A stretch of DNA of 64,000 nucleotides from Pohlia nutans (lineage: Eukaryota > Streptophyta > Bryopsida > Bryales > Mniaceae), in contig CM040088.1 of assembly GCA_022496805.1 (NCBI GenBank), positions 6,014,001 through 6,078,000 on the forward strand, read 5' to 3'. Each line of letters opens with the position of its first letter. Position 1 is the stretch's first letter. The notes beneath the pieces are model-generated. The model was not told the DNA's origin. It made no database searches and was given only the letters and a program-made list of their open reading frames with translations. Below are positions 25,200 to 37,790 of the stretch, in pieces. The translations under genes and the position numbers were made by a program.

Positions 25200-26509
25200 T
25201 GATAAGATTTCTAAAGTACCTAATGTGTTCATGTCAAAAACGGTACGCAATATAACAGTGATATAACGATAATATAAAAAAGAGCATAGTGATTCCAAAG
25301 ATATTGTGTACACATGAACAAGTCCTTAAAAGTAATAAAAAATAAAAATGTTCTTTACGAGAAAAAATGCCACTATACCTATCAAAGTTTTAGAAAGAAA
25401 AGGAGCTCAAAACAACTCTAAATATGATTATATAATCTAGAGCAACATAACTCAATACAAAATGCTTCCAAAAACCTTGCATGGGTGGCAACCCTCGAAT
25501 CATTTACTTTGATACATTGCGTATTCATAAATAATTCGGAATTAAGTTGGATGATACAATTTTCAGATTCACGTAATTTCATGAAATTTGGTTCCAAAAT
25601 CATTAAATCAAATTTGGATGATTTTTTGAATTAATTCATCCAGTCATTTCTCTGTCACAACTTATAATACCATTGTAGATTTCAAGGTTATTCAAATTTG
25701 GTTTTCGCCCCGGAAGACCTCCAGAATTGCAAAGAAGCCAAGAGATTCTTCAAACCTCAATACTTGAACTAACATGAGAATAGAGGACTGAAGGATATCT
25801 TACCTCCTTTGCAATTCTGGAGGGACATGCATGAAGTCTGATCCAGACAGCTTGTTAACCCCGAAAGGACCAAGAAGCTCGAATTGGTCCTCATGTTTTT
25901 CTTTTTGCAGTTTAGAGTAGATCTATATGAACATTCTTTTGTTCAATTTTTATTTTATTTTTAACTAACACATATGATGTTCTTCACTGAGTCCAATGAT
26001 ATAAAATATGGTCCCATTTGAATTGTATTTTTGAAGATATGATCCATTGAATTTGTCATCTTAAAACAATGAATCCTTGGTCCTTCTAGGGTAAATTCGA
26101 ATTAATTGCATATTTCAATCTTAGTCCTGAAGCGTTGTATTTGTGAAGGTGAGTAGGTCCTTCTTTTTGTTCATTTCAATTAGTTGGTTCATTGGCTTTC
26201 TTCACCCAAAGCAGTGTTTTGGTACTTCACTCGTGCACTAAATCTTGGGCACTTGCTTTCTTAACAACTGAAAGACTTATACTACAGGTTCTGAACTACC
26301 TACTGGAATGTTTGTCCTTGAATGTGAGCATTCGAGATGACTATATAATGGATTATATGCAATAGTCTAGAGCACTGCTGTTGCAGAAGTATATGAATGC
26401 TTTTGAGGGTAACATCCTACTGTATGAACTGCATTGCGGCATTGAAAATAGCTAGAAAGCATGCTCCACCAGTAAGGTATGTACAAACTAAGTTATTCTT
26501 TTCAACTTG
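25200..26509. other. Intergenic DNA 3' of MOK gene
   Basis: AT-rich DNA between the T2 MITE and the last MOK exon. A short inverted pair based on CTCCAGAATTGCAAAG and CTTTGCAATTCTGGAG occurs near 25719 and 25807. No gene is seen. Confidence 0.5.
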
Positions 26510-29500
26510 TCACATCGGGGTCACATCATCATAGCAATCACGACACAAGCAGAAGATTTTAGGAGGTCTAAGTGACCTTGATGAATCCCGGATGATCTGA
26601 TTCGGAGTCAAACATGAATCATGGAACGCTTCTTGAAGTTGGTCCTTCTCGCGTAAGTCTTGGAAGTAAGTATGCTCAAGTGCTTGCCTCGCTGACAACC
26701 TGTATCTAAAATTTTGAATGAGTCCTGGATTCGATACCATGAATAATGCGTTCATAAACTAGGAGAATCACAATAATTATTGGCACTTCTCTTATAGGAA
26801 TCGGCCAGAAGAAATATAGGGAGAAATAGCACATAAGTCTATTATTCAGGTTGACAATGTAATGGATTGCAGGGGTAGGTCCAATCATAAGAACTTGTTG
26901 ACATGATCTCCCTATTAATTCGTAAGGAAGTTGGAGAGTGAAATAATGCAATGAATATTTAGCCAGTACCTCTCAGCAGGGTCGTAGGCAAGCAACTTGT
27001 TTACAAGTTCTATGCAAATTGCAGAAGCATGCGGAATGAGGCTCTCAATACCGGTACCATCCTGTGAAGGAAAATTAAAATCTGCATGTCGTGATCTCCT
27101 GCTCGCCGTTATTCTTTTTAGCAAAAACTTGCATTGCAAGCCTACAATGCATTGCCTTCAACAAAGTGCATGGAGGTGTACACGGCACAACGCACTAAAA
27201 GACTCGTGAGAGCTGACTTACTTCTTCATTTTGTCTAGAAGTGTCTGTGGTGGTGTTCCTAATGTTTCGTGTATCTTCTGTATCTGGTCAAGCTCATTGT
27301 TCCCTGACACAACCCATCCAAGACTTTTTGTCTTACTAAGCCACGCCCCAATAATCGCAAAGTCACCTAGTAATATCTCGAGTAATATGGGTCATACATC
27401 CAAATTTTAGAGAAAAACTCATCAACAAAGTAATTAAGGGGAAAGGGATTAGAACCTGGAAAAAGTGGATAAAGGCTAACAATCTCAAACAATACGCAAC
27501 CCACCCCCCACATGTCAATTTTGTAGTCGTAATATCCATCTGTTAGCAAGCACTCAGGTGCTCTGTACCTTTGCCCCAAAATCACACCCATTCTGCTGAG
27601 CTTTTGTAAACACAACATTTAAACTGTCGGTAATGGCAAAGCAGCCAAACTATTTGTATTTTTGATATAAAAATACCAGTGCTATTGACCATAGAAACCA
27701 TCTTTGCATCTAAAGAAGACAGCAATTGAGATGTTTACCAACGAGTGGAGATGTATTCTGTGTATGGATGCTTTGAGTGAATTCCTCGGCAACTCCCAAA
27801 ATCCGCAAGCTACCAACCCTCACAACATAGCCACAAATCAGGGGTTCATCCTCTTCGAATCCGTCTCAGCCATGAATGCTTGATTTCATTTACGTCCAAC
27901 CGTTATGCTTCAATCTAAGCGGGAGCGAAAGAGTTTGAAATTTGAAACTAAATTGTATCTTATAGTGCATCATCACCAGTGAAGGTGGGGAGTATATGGC
28001 TCATTAGCAAAAAGGCTTATGGGAATTTTTTTTTTTCAGCCTTAAAGGATGATGCTACTTTGCTTTTGTTGAATACCGAAGGCTGCCTACCTTGTGGAAG
28101 TATGACGAATGGGCTACAATGATGGATTTTATTAAGAGCAAAACAAGCGAAGGTCATACATTGTACGTTGAATCATACTTTGAATCTTCGGCCGTGTACA
28201 ATGTATGACCCGCCTGGACTCAGGAGGAGGCGATTTAGGGTTTAGGGGGCGGACGTTAGGGCAGCAGATCACGATGATGTCACTAGGGCTAGGGCAGATT
28301 CAGCCAACCTGACAATCAGGCCACGCATCATGCGACAGTGGAAAGCATCAGGCGATTATTCCATTTAATTTTTTTTTTCCTTTGTTGCGATTAGCCACAT
28401 AAATACAAATGTAGCCACCTGGCAAAAATTCGCTCACTTAACTTCACTGATCATCACAGTTGATTGATCCAAGAAAGTAGAACGGAAACTAGTATGGTTT
28501 AGTTTTGACATTTTATTGATGCAACATGTTTTCAATTATCATTTCCAGATGGAGAAGACGGGAACACGAAGTTGATATGGAGTAGAGTGTTTCAGAGTGA
28601 ATATGAACTATTTTTCAGGAGGCCATACCTTTAGCATGTCCCCTGTTATGAGGATATTCTCCGGCTTTATATCGCGATGGAAGATCCCATTGCGATGCAT
28701 GTGGTCCATGGCTGCAGGAGAAAAATGGCGAGTTTTAAGTGATGATTGATTTATTGATAAACTGTGATACATCAAAACTTACCATTAGGAGTTCAAATGA
28801 GATAAGTGCCACCTTTCAGAAGCTGGTACATCAAGCCCTTTATCCGGTCTTCGGCCAGGTGGTTGCCCCGCCCTCGAATGAGCTCGTAGGCATTCATCTC
28901 CATCAACTCAAACACCAAACACAACTTCCGAGTTGGGGGGTCGCTGCAAGTTCTTCCGAGACCTTGGTTACCTCACTGAACCAGAAAAGTCTCAACAAGC
29001 TGTATGAACGTGTATGTATTGATATTTGTAAGGCATTTGTGAATTTGGTTCAGTGGTATTACTAAAGAACTTCCAGGAGTTTGATGAGGTTTGGATGTGG
29101 GGATAGCCTTTGCAATGCCCGAATCTCTCGCATCCTTGTCACCTGTAAATATGACGTTCAGTTCCACTTTTATAAGACTAATATGTCAGATTGATAAAGA
29201 AGGCATGGAATTGTGAATCTAAGACAATGTTAAGGATTTGGTAGAGACTGCTAGTATCATGACAAATTTTGAACATTCGTCTTGTACTGTTATGAAGTTT
29301 CAACATTCTCCAGCATCATTAGATTAGGCCGTGAGACTCTCACGTACAATAGTTACGAAATTCAAGGGAGGAAACACATGAGACCTGCTCTATACTTTTG
29401 AAACTGCCTTTCATGCACTTTATGGCCACAAATGTGCTGGTAAGTATGCATTGGGCATTGATCACCTCTGAGAAAGTACCTTCGCCTTTCTTTGTGAGCA

Positions 29501-29564
29501 TTACATACTCTGCACAAGCAACGCTTCCACAACCCGAGTGAGAAAATTTGAAAGAATTTGGCAT
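26510..29564 (-). CDS. MOK: MOK-like protein kinase (RCK/MAK family)
   Basis: Ser/Thr kinase of the MOK branch of the MAK/ICK/MOK family, which phosphorylates ciliary and transport substrates in ciliated organisms. Nine exons: 29564-29385, 29142-29063, 28943-28813, 28711-28629, 27809-27739, 27568-27456, 27303-27222, 27098-26970, 26705-26510; all phases agree and give 354 residues. Kinase motifs in order: GEGTFSEV loop (27-34), VAIK with Lys49, HRDIKPEN (about 142), ADFGS (about 160), TEY activation motif in [11 protein letters not shown] (about 175), [14 protein letters not shown], then [27 protein letters not shown] and [16 protein letters not shown] are specific to MOK rather than MAK or ICK. 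The tail after the kinase domain is short. The start at 29564 is the unspliced choice; a small upstream exon joining at 29509 is also possible. A telo-box (AAACCCTAG, 29647-29655) lies about 85 bp upstream. Confidence 0.9.
28152..28210. repeat. Perfect 15-bp hairpin in MOK intron 4
   Basis: GGTCATACATTGTAC (28152-28166) pairs with GTACAATGTATGACC (28196-28210) across a 29-base loop. It lies in the longest MOK intron, near a T-rich tract and a TTAGGGTTTAGGG stretch (about 28230-28243). Possibly a remnant of a small foldback element. Confidence 0.7.
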
Positions 29565-29646
29565 TGATTACTTAGGACAGAGAAAAAAGATACAGAGCAG
29601 TTGAACTAGTCTACGTACTTATGGCGAGGATTACTTTATATCCCTC

Positions 29647-29655
29647 AAACCCTAG
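29647..29655. promoter_or_regulatory. Telo-box upstream of MOK
   Basis: AAACCCTAG, a plant telo-box motif, lies about 85 bp upstream of the MOK ATG. Such boxes are common in promoters of growth and cell-cycle genes. The motif overlaps the end of the orphan open frame, so its role is uncertain. Confidence 0.35.
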
Positions 29656-30047
29656 ACTTGATCTCTAGAATATTGATGTTTTCGACCTCTCACAGTTCGT
29701 AAAATTATTTCTGAGTCTTTGCGCCAATAAACTAATGCGGTCTTCAAGCTCTCTGAAGATGGCAGTAAATTCCCCGACGAACATATACATTTGTGACAAT
29801 TGGTGAAACGTATGCCGTATTGAAGTGAGTGAAGGGATCTGTAGACAATACTTCTCTGGCATATTGCCGGGACAATCAATTCGGGTTGTCTTTTCAATAG
29901 ATTTCCACCTTCGAGGTCGAGATCCAAACAATCCACGCCGGTATCACAACCTTGTTCTTTCCGATTCAACAAGCAGTCAATAAGATCGATGCTTCCGGGT
30001 TGGCAACACTTCAATGCTGAAAGATAATCCACAAGTGAAAAGTTCAC
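29652..30047 (-). pseudogene. Orphan coding-like fragment upstream of MOK
   Basis: Two overlapping minus-strand frames end here: one stops at 29652, the other at 29665. The second contains an amphipathic helical stretch (FHQLSQMYMFVGEFTAIF followed by RELEDRISLLAQRL) that looks like real protein. A possible acceptor (TTATCTTTCAG) lies near 30020. I find no upstream exons: beyond 30134 there is a MITE and then gene-poor DNA. It may be the last exon of a broken gene or part of the MOK 5' leader. Product not recognised. Confidence 0.3.
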
Positions 30048-30133
30048 ATCAACCTAATTTTGTTAAGTCGCAAAGAACACACTATCTGTAACCTAATATT
30101 TTGTATGTATCAAGTAAGATGTAGATTATTCCT

Positions 30134-30352
30134 GGGGTGCAATTTTTTATATTAAATCTTGGCATCACGTGCGTTCATGACCCCCTTTAAAATACCCCTT
30201 CTATACATTAGAATGATCTTATATTTGTTCATGTATATATGTGTAAAGTAAATATACAACCCTATTTTCAGCACTGAATATGCTTCTTGTATGTATACAT
30301 AGTACGGTAGTGTTCAAATTAATCCCCTCCTTGTACACTCACGTGATTCCAA
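30134..30352. mobile_element. MITE family T4, copy 1 (right end decayed)
   Basis: Begins GGGGTGCAATTTTTTAT and shares ordered words with copies at 42874-43135 and 63110-63371 (CACGTGCGTTCATG, TTGTATGTATAC, GTGTTCAAATTAAT, CACTCACGT). Its right inverted end is not preserved. Confidence 0.6.
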
Positions 30353-31706
30353 CGTTCATTTTTTTCTGGATATATTTTGCCAAAATTCTCTACCAAATAT
30401 GGCATTTCTCTTTTGTTAAGGAAAAAAATGAGATTTTTTTGAATTTTTTCACCAGATTTTCTCTATATTTTTTTGTGAAGATAGCCAGATTTTGTGAAGA
30501 AAACTACCAAAATAAGAAGAAATTCTATTAAAATATGATCACAAGCTAAAACTTTTGACTGATATTCTTTCTTGAATTTTTTACGTCACCAGTTAGGCTT
30601 CAAGAAAAAAATCTTAGAGAAATCATTGTGACACACATAAAAGAGTGCAACCCCCCACGAGATTATTGTACTCTCTAAAGCAATATTGTGTGAATGATGA
30701 GGGACACCTTAATAGAAAGTCACAAATGTAATGGTCACTGACAAGGCCAAGGTCTACTTACTGTGCATAGCAATGTTTCGATTGGAAAGCTTGATTCAAG
30801 AGAGACAATGCTAGAGTGTTGTGCCAATACATTGCGTCACCGTTGCCTTGCATTGTCACATCCCTTGCTCTTTGAATTCATTGGTTCCCTCTATTCCTGT
30901 CATCTTTTGCATTGATCCTCACAATATGCAAAGTTTTTCTAAATCTCTATAGAAAACCAATCAATTGTCTCAGTCTTTGAGAGTGGGAAAGGAAGCTGAT
31001 GAGATTGGAGGAAGATGAGAGTCACTAGAGCATTTACAATCTGACCGTTTTGTCTCCTCACCGTCTGTTCTTTCACCATCCGTCAATTTCTCCTAAGATT
31101 TTCCTTTCATAAATGATGATCTGTCCGTACATAGGTTACTCCATAAAATTTGTTCATAATGTGGCACAATCTCATTGGTTCTCAACAATAAAATTACAAC
31201 CCTGCTTTACATAATCTTGATAGTGTAATACGTGGTTTTCACAACCTACTACCTACCTAGCACCAAAAGGCAATTTCCAATGAAATGAAGCAAACTATTT
31301 CTTAATTAGGGAAACGTCTGTCACACAATGACACATAGAGGCTAGACACGAAGAGAAACATACACATAAAAACACGTCATTGGTTTACAAGAGGATCACA
31401 TGTTTTACTATGTCGTAAGCTATGCTAGGTAGTGTACTCAAAAGGGTATGCTAGAAGTTTGTAGCATGATTGTCACTGTGCTATTCGGTAAGTAGCATGC
31501 TCCATGTTCCTAAAGCCATAGCGTATACTACCTAGTACAATCCGAACTCTTTGTTATCACACCTTTAGCAACTAATGTGCATGGGAGTATAAGAGTTCGT
31601 TAAGTTGGGCCCATTGGACCTAAAACTTACTACATTGGTCATGCCTTTGAGAACTAATGAGATATGGAAATAGAAACTTTGGTGCATTTAGGATTAATCC
31701 TATTTA

Positions 31707-32112
31707 GGGTGTTTTCACAGTAGGCAGGCCAAAACATGTAGTTACAAGTTGGGTTTGACGTTTTCTTTTTTCATTCTGAAAATTTTGGTGGTCATTAAAA
31801 TGCAAATGAAATAATTCTCGAAATATGAATTATAGGAATATGGAAAAAAATTGGCAGATTCTTTTTCGAAACAATTATTCATAGCATTTGGATCCAAATG
31901 TGTAAAAAAGGTATGTTGTTACGCCTTAGATGTGTAAAGAGGTTCAAAAGTATTTCAAGGATATTTCAAAATTCTATATTTGATATATTTAAATATTTTT
32001 GTGATTATTGAATATAAATAATGACACAATAATGCTGGAGTACTGGCGAGTGCTTTTCATATAGTACATTTGCCTTTAGTGCAAAATCGTCACTCTACCG
32101 TGAGAACACTCC
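31707..32112. mobile_element. TIR element, family T3
   Basis: Left end GGGTGTTTTCACAGTAGGC; right end reversed GGAGTGTTCTCACGGTAG, an imperfect terminal inverted repeat. Internal sequence matches part of 9670-10410. About 406 bp, noncoding. Confidence 0.6.
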
Positions 32113-32651
32113 TTTCACAACCGTCCTGTCCGTCCCTCAACTAGACCCAACATTCAACAAGCCACACAATCTACATGAGATTCCAACTTGCATTGAATTG
32201 AATCATTGACATGACATGATTTAGTCTAAACTCAGCTTTTGAGGCATGACCCACTCTATAATGTGCTTAACTTTTAAAAGGCTATATCTATGAATAAAAT
32301 GAAGCTTTCATTGAATTTTGAACTATAAGTACTTTCTAATTTGGTATATAATTTGATTATGTAAACCACACTTCGGGTTTTCAATTTCCGGATTCAACCA
32401 AGTTTGTTGAAACCATCAAAATCAGTCATTTCTCTCTAGTTGACTCAAAGATTGCTTGTTAAAAAAAATTACAAATTTTTGAAATTTTCATTTATTCAAA
32501 AATAAATAAAAATTTGAAAAATACTTCATTTTTTTTAAGAATGTCACAATTGTAAAAAGGCACTACAAATAAAAATGTTGGATACTACCTTTGTTGCTTT
32601 GAAAAGAATTTTGTTTCCTACTGGTTGAGTCTTTCAACAAGTGTGTCTTAA

Positions 32652-33226
32652 CCCCTAAACGTCCATAGCCCTCTCTAGATTTGGAGAATTGCAAAGATGC
32701 ATTACAAAATGCAACTAAGAGGGATATTTTGAACTTGATGTATAAATAGAAGTTGTACGTTATGGATTTTAGATCCTATCTATAAGGTTAAATCTATGAT
32801 TGCAATCACCAACATTTTTGTATAAAATTTGAAACTTAACGTTTCAAATTCTTTTGTAATTCGATTACAAATAAAATATTGACAATCTGTGGATGAAATT
32901 AGTTGTGATGTGTTGAAATGTAATACTCTAAGTGTAGTGATTTTTGGAGATTTTTTGGTTGCTCAATTTTATGAGTTGACTTTTTCAAGAGCACTTTGAT
33001 TCGTTTTGAACTAAGATCTTAGAAATTTTTGGTGTCACTGCAACATGAAATGAGGCATACAATTTTCACAAATCATCCCCTTTCTAATCGGTTCACACAT
33101 GCATGAAGCTAACTTCCCATATAATCTATAATAAAAAGTCCACACCACAAAAAATGCATGATGGATGAGAAAACGTGAATGACATATGTACATCGTCCAA
33201 AAAATGGATGCTCAGGCAATTAGGCG
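32652..33226. mobile_element. TTAA-flanked TIR MITE, family T1, copy 2
   Basis: Between TTAA (32648-32651) and TTAA (33227-33230). Starts CCCCTAAACG and ends CAATTAGGCG. It shares long collinear stretches with 33698-34264 and 4705-5283. Noncoding. Confidence 0.75.
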
Positions 33227-33697
33227 TTAAGATATTAAAATTCCTTAGGACGTTTTCTAGGCTTTAATTTTCCAAAATTAAAATGTTCCAAGGCATGTGA
33301 TTATATTTATTATCAGTATTATTACTTAAACCAAATTAGAATCAACACCAAAAGATTTCTCTAAATACATATTTAATTTGTTTTCAGTTACTATTTAACA
33401 TTTTGTAAACCTCAAAAATTATATAAAGCAAAATAAGAAATGTCTCAAATTGTAATTTATGAATTCTTCACAATGGTTGATCAGGCCTAATGCCATTTAT
33501 TTCATCAAAAGTCTCCAAATGCTCAAAACTTATATTTATGCACTTGGGCTGAATTTTTTTAAGTAGACTTATTCAAGTGAGCAAAAAACAAGCATTCAAC
33601 TATTATAAATGATTGGTTAAAAAAGTCTCCTCGAATTCTTTCCTTGCCTTCAGGAATAGAAAGTTCTACGACCTTCCTCAAAAATACTCTCCTTAAC

Positions 33698-34264
33698 CCC
33701 TAAACGTTCTCACCCTTTTCAGATTTGGCAGTTTTCCAAAGATGCATTATAAAATGCAACTAAGAGGGATATTTTCAACTTGATGAATGAATAAAAGTTG
33801 TACATTATGAATTTCAGATTCTATCCATATGGTTAGATTTGCAATTGCTATTGCCAATATTTGTGTATTCAATTTCAAACTTAAAATTTAGAGCTCTTTT
33901 GTAATATGATTACGAATAAGATATTCACAACCTGATAATGGAATTTGTTGGGATCAGTTGAAATGTAATACTCTAAGTGTAGTGATTTTTGGAGATTTTT
34001 TGGTTGTTTAATTTTAGTAGTTGACATTTCCAAGAGCACTTTTAGACTAAAATCTTCAAAATTTTGGGTGGAACACTACAACATGAAATGAGGCATAAAA
34101 ATTTCACAAATCATCCCCTTTCTAATCGGATCACACGTGCACAAAGCTAAATTCCCATAAAAGTTTCAGTAAAAAATCCACACTGTAAAAAGTGCATGAT
34201 GGATGAGAAATCGGAGTTCAAATCCGTACATCATGCAAAATATGCATGGTTGGGCGGTTAGGGG
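33698..34264. mobile_element. TTAA-flanked TIR MITE, family T1, copy 3
   Basis: Best-preserved copy: TTAA (33694-33697), CCCCTAAACG at the left, CGGTTAGGGG at the right, TTAA (34265-34268). About 567 bp. It is in the same orientation as copy 2, about 470 bp away, but separated from it by unrelated DNA. Confidence 0.8.
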
Positions 34265-35857
34265 TTAAGCATAGGAAATCACTATTCAGTTTTGCCACGT
34301 AGGATTTCAATTAGATTTAAAAAAATATATGGGTTGCAATCCAAGTTTTCTTTGGTGTAAACCCAAAATCTAGGTACCAATGCTATCCGCCAATCCATTT
34401 CTTTGACAATGTTTTTTGGTGTAAACTAGGCCTGAAGGTATGTCAAGGAATGTTATAGTCTAAATTTTATATTATGCAGGTAAGTCAATTTGGAAGTGAG
34501 TTTTTATATGCTACTTACTTATGTCTATGCAATTGGCCTTCTCTCTATTGATCCAAAGCCAAAAACAAGCATTGTATTCTGAATATTTTTTCTTGCTATA
34601 TATTAGTATTATAACTACCTCTGCTACATTGCCAACATAATAGAATCTATCTTTGAGCCAACATAGCTTATTCAATAGTTATTATTCTTCTTTTGATTTA
34701 TGTAAAAAAATTAAATTAAAAATTATTTTTTTAATTAAATTTAAAGAATTTAGATTTAGATTTTTCAAATCCATTTTCAACTTTCCACAAAATTATATAA
34801 ATTAAATGTGCTAATATAATAACAAGAAACGTGTTCTATTTTTATAAGAGTTGCTTTTAGGTTTGTACACCAAAATGTCTTGCACACATGTGAAGGAATT
34901 GAAAGGAGAGAGCAGAGACGGAGTGAAAACCTTGAATAATGACATTATTTTCATTCTAAGATTCAAAATTATTTTCATAGTCAAATGAGAAAAAAAACAA
35001 TAACATTGATGATGAAAAATTCAATCAAAATAATGTAAAGGAAATATAAAAATGATTGGTTACTATGAAGAAAACTATTGTAATGTAAGTTTAATATTTG
35101 ATTTACCTTAAAATTAATGATTCATATAGAAAACACACTACCATTTGTAATGTATAATGAGTATTTCCTATACGCTTGTAGTAACAAAAACACTCAATTC
35201 TAGGATAAATTATAATGTAAAGTGAAATAATACTAGACTAAATAAGTTTGATTAAATTAGTTAAATATTTTTCTTCAATTCAACTATAAGCCCATTTTTT
35301 TATTGCTTATATAGTTATATTCATATTTCCTTACTTTAAGCAATAAATATTTAATTTAGAATTTATGGTATACTAGAGATAGTTAGTGTCTATAATATTA
35401 TTAAAAGAATGTTCAAATTTTCCAGTCTATGTTGTTGTATAAAATCTCAAGTTATTTTTGTACTTCATTTTCAAATTGAAAATAGGATTACATTTCACAT
35501 TCATATGATTAACTTTTGGCAATCAATGTGCTTTTATAGCAAGAAATGTGATTTTGGTATGAAAATTCAAACACAAAAATTATAAAAGTATCAACACCAC
35601 AATAGTCATAGTTTTGATTATTACAATTCTAGAAGGCGATTTTAAAAATGGCTCTTTTCATTATTACAGTATGTTTAACAATGAAAGAGTAATATCAAGA
35701 CAACAAAAGTCATACTTAATTATGTGATAATGGCTTATAATCTAATAATCAATTCTTTTTCCCTAAATTTCCACATTTTTGTCTAATAAAATAACCCTCT
35801 TATATAAGAAATTGTAGGCTCTAAAAGAATGATTCTCACACTAGGACAAGAATGTTA

Positions 35858-36862
35858 TTACAAGAGTTTTCGGTCTTTAAAGACCTTGTACATAGCTTTA
35901 CCAATTTTTGCTGGTGATTCTACCACTGTTACACCTGCACCGCGTAATGTTTTGATTTTATCTTGAGCTGTACCTTTGCCTCCCGAGATAATGGCTCCAG
36001 CATGGCCCATTCGTCGACCAGGTGGGGCTGTAAGTCCAGCAATGAATGACACCACAGGTTTTTTCGTCTTACTATCTATAATAAATTTAGCAGCATCTTC
36101 TTCTGCTGAACCTCCAATCTCACCAATTAATACAATACCTTCTGTTTGTGGATCCTTGATAAAACATTCAAGACAATCAATAAAATTGGTGCCATTAAAA
36201 GGATCACCACCTATACCGACGCACGTCGATTGTCCTAATCCTACAGCTGTAGTTTGAAATACAGCTTCATATGTAAGCGTTCCTGATCTTGATACAATGC
36301 CAATACGACCCGGTTTATGAATATAGCCTGGCATAATGCCAATTTTGCATTCACCAGGCTTAATAATACCGGGGCAATTTGGGCCAATTAAAGGTGTCTT
36401 CTTTTGTTGTAATAATGCAGCTTTAACTCTCACCATGTCTTGTTGAGGTATGCCTTTGGTAATGCAAACAACAAGATCTAATTCCGCATCCATAGCCTCC
36501 ATGATGGCTTTGCCCGCCATTTTTGGAGGCACATATATTACTGTTGCATTTGCTTGTACTCCCTTCTTAGCTTCGGCAACCGTATTGAATACTGGAAGGC
36601 CAAGATGTTCGGTCCCACCTTTCTTTGGTGTAACTCCACCGACGACTTTAGTTCCATATTCAATCGCTTGTTCCGTATGAAATGTTCCATTTTTACCTGT
36701 AATGCCTTGCACGATAAGCCGTATTGTCTTGTCAACAAAGACCGTCGGTTTTGACATGTAGCGCGCACACTTGCCATTGAAAAAACCATGCAATTCTTTC
36801 TTCACCCTCAAATGATGAGAGATGTTTCTAATGCCTCCAATCATCATACTTGTGCCATTCAC
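35858..36862 (-). CDS. SUCLG1: Succinyl-CoA ligase alpha subunit, mitochondrial
   Basis: Alpha subunit of succinyl-CoA ligase of the TCA cycle, which converts succinyl-CoA and NDP to succinate and NTP with the beta subunit in the mitochondrial matrix. One uninterrupted frame of 334 residues. A basic, Ser/Asn-rich leader of about 35 residues fits a mitochondrial presequence. The CoA-binding region starts [28 protein letters not shown] and [10 protein letters not shown] follow; the phospho-histidine motif is in [16 protein letters not shown]. All family landmarks are intact and the length is normal. Codons prefer A/T at third positions, unlike the tubulin genes. It is intronless while every other multi-domain gene here is split, so it may be a retrocopy, though no poly-A tract or target duplication is seen. 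Confidence 0.96.
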   Translation of the reverse strand: MNGTSMMIGGIRNISHHLRVKKELHGFFNGKCARYMSKPTVFVDKTIRLIVQGITGKNGTFHTEQAIEYGTKVVGGVTPKKGGTEHLGLPVFNTVAEAKKGVQANATVIYVPPKMAGKAIMEAMDAELDLVVCITKGIPQQDMVRVKAALLQQKKTPLIGPNCPGIIKPGECKIGIMPGYIHKPGRIGIVSRSGTLTYEAVFQTTAVGLGQSTCVGIGGDPFNGTNFIDCLECFIKDPQTEGIVLIGEIGGSAEEDAAKFIIDSKTKKPVVSFIAGLTAPPGRRMGHAGAIISGGKGTAQDKIKTLRGAGVTVVESPAKIGKAMYKVFKDRKLL

Positions 36863-37471
36863 ATAATTTATATTGTTAACCTCAAATCACCATTTAATAA
36901 AGAGATGTGAAAAAATGCATAGGCATCACTATAGACTATGTTTTTGTAATCAATAAAAGTATTTTCAATAATGTAATTCATTTATTTTCTATGAAGAAAA
37001 AATCTCCATCTTACCTTCAAAAAATTATGAAATTTTATAAATATAGTTCACTTTCAAAGTCAAAATAACATCACTCTTTGAAGATAATTTTTTTGCCTAA
37101 TCAAACATTTACATTGTAAAGAAAGAATTTGTCTTGATATTTGGTTTTTTTGGAAAAATAATGATATGAGTTTGGTTTGGAAGTTGTCTTTGTATTAATG
37201 ATTTGATATACAATCATTTTTGAAATTTTATGCAATGATTCTAAAATTTCACATTGTGTGTGGTATAAAGATTGAAGTGGTGATATTGATATAACCCAAT
37301 TAAAAAACAATTTTACATGTTACACATGAACTTTATGTTGACTTAATAACTTCTTCAATTTTGTATATTTATGATAAGAAAAGAGTGTTGCATGTTTTAA
37401 AATGACCTAATTTGATAATAGTATAAAATATAATAAAATAACAATAATATGACTAAAAATAATAATTTAAC

Positions 37472-37790
37472 TAATTCCACTTATGACCGTAGGTCGGAGC
37501 TGGTTTAGAAAAATGGCATTGACGACTATAGGTTCTACTTGTGACTTTCCAATGGTTGTAGAGTTTGTAAGTGAGCCGACGAGCCGGTAGTCAATTCTAA
37601 AGCAAGGTTCTCTATGATATAACCTAACCTTTCTCATCTTTGAACGTTCTTTCCATGATTGTTCCATTCCGCCCTCAAAAATCATTATGTGAACTAACCT
37701 AGCCTTTCATGTCTTATTCAATTTCATACCTTTCACTACGTCACTGCTTGTGTAAAGAAAAGTGCAGCCCTAGTGAATTTTATTCTTTTG
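37472..37790 (+). repeat. Repeat R, copy 1
   Basis: Noncoding unit of about 300 bp with landmarks GTAGGTCGGAGCTGGTTTAG, ACTTGTGACTTTCCAA, CATGATTGTTCCATTC and CCTAGCCTTTCATGTCTTA. Same orientation as copy 2, opposite to copy 3. Class unknown. Confidence 0.75.

Larger units (their letters stand above)
30353..35857. other. AT-rich gene-poor region
   Basis: No supportable gene. Contains a T3 TIR element (31707-32112) and two closely spaced T1 elements (32652-33226 and 33698-34264). The stretch 34280-35850 is very AT-rich with only short open frames. Confidence 0.6.

Noticed and set aside
34210..34235. GTTCAAATCC resembling a tRNA T-loop or Pol III B box
   Set aside because: It lies inside a T1 MITE and no A box, cloverleaf or acceptor stem can be formed around it.
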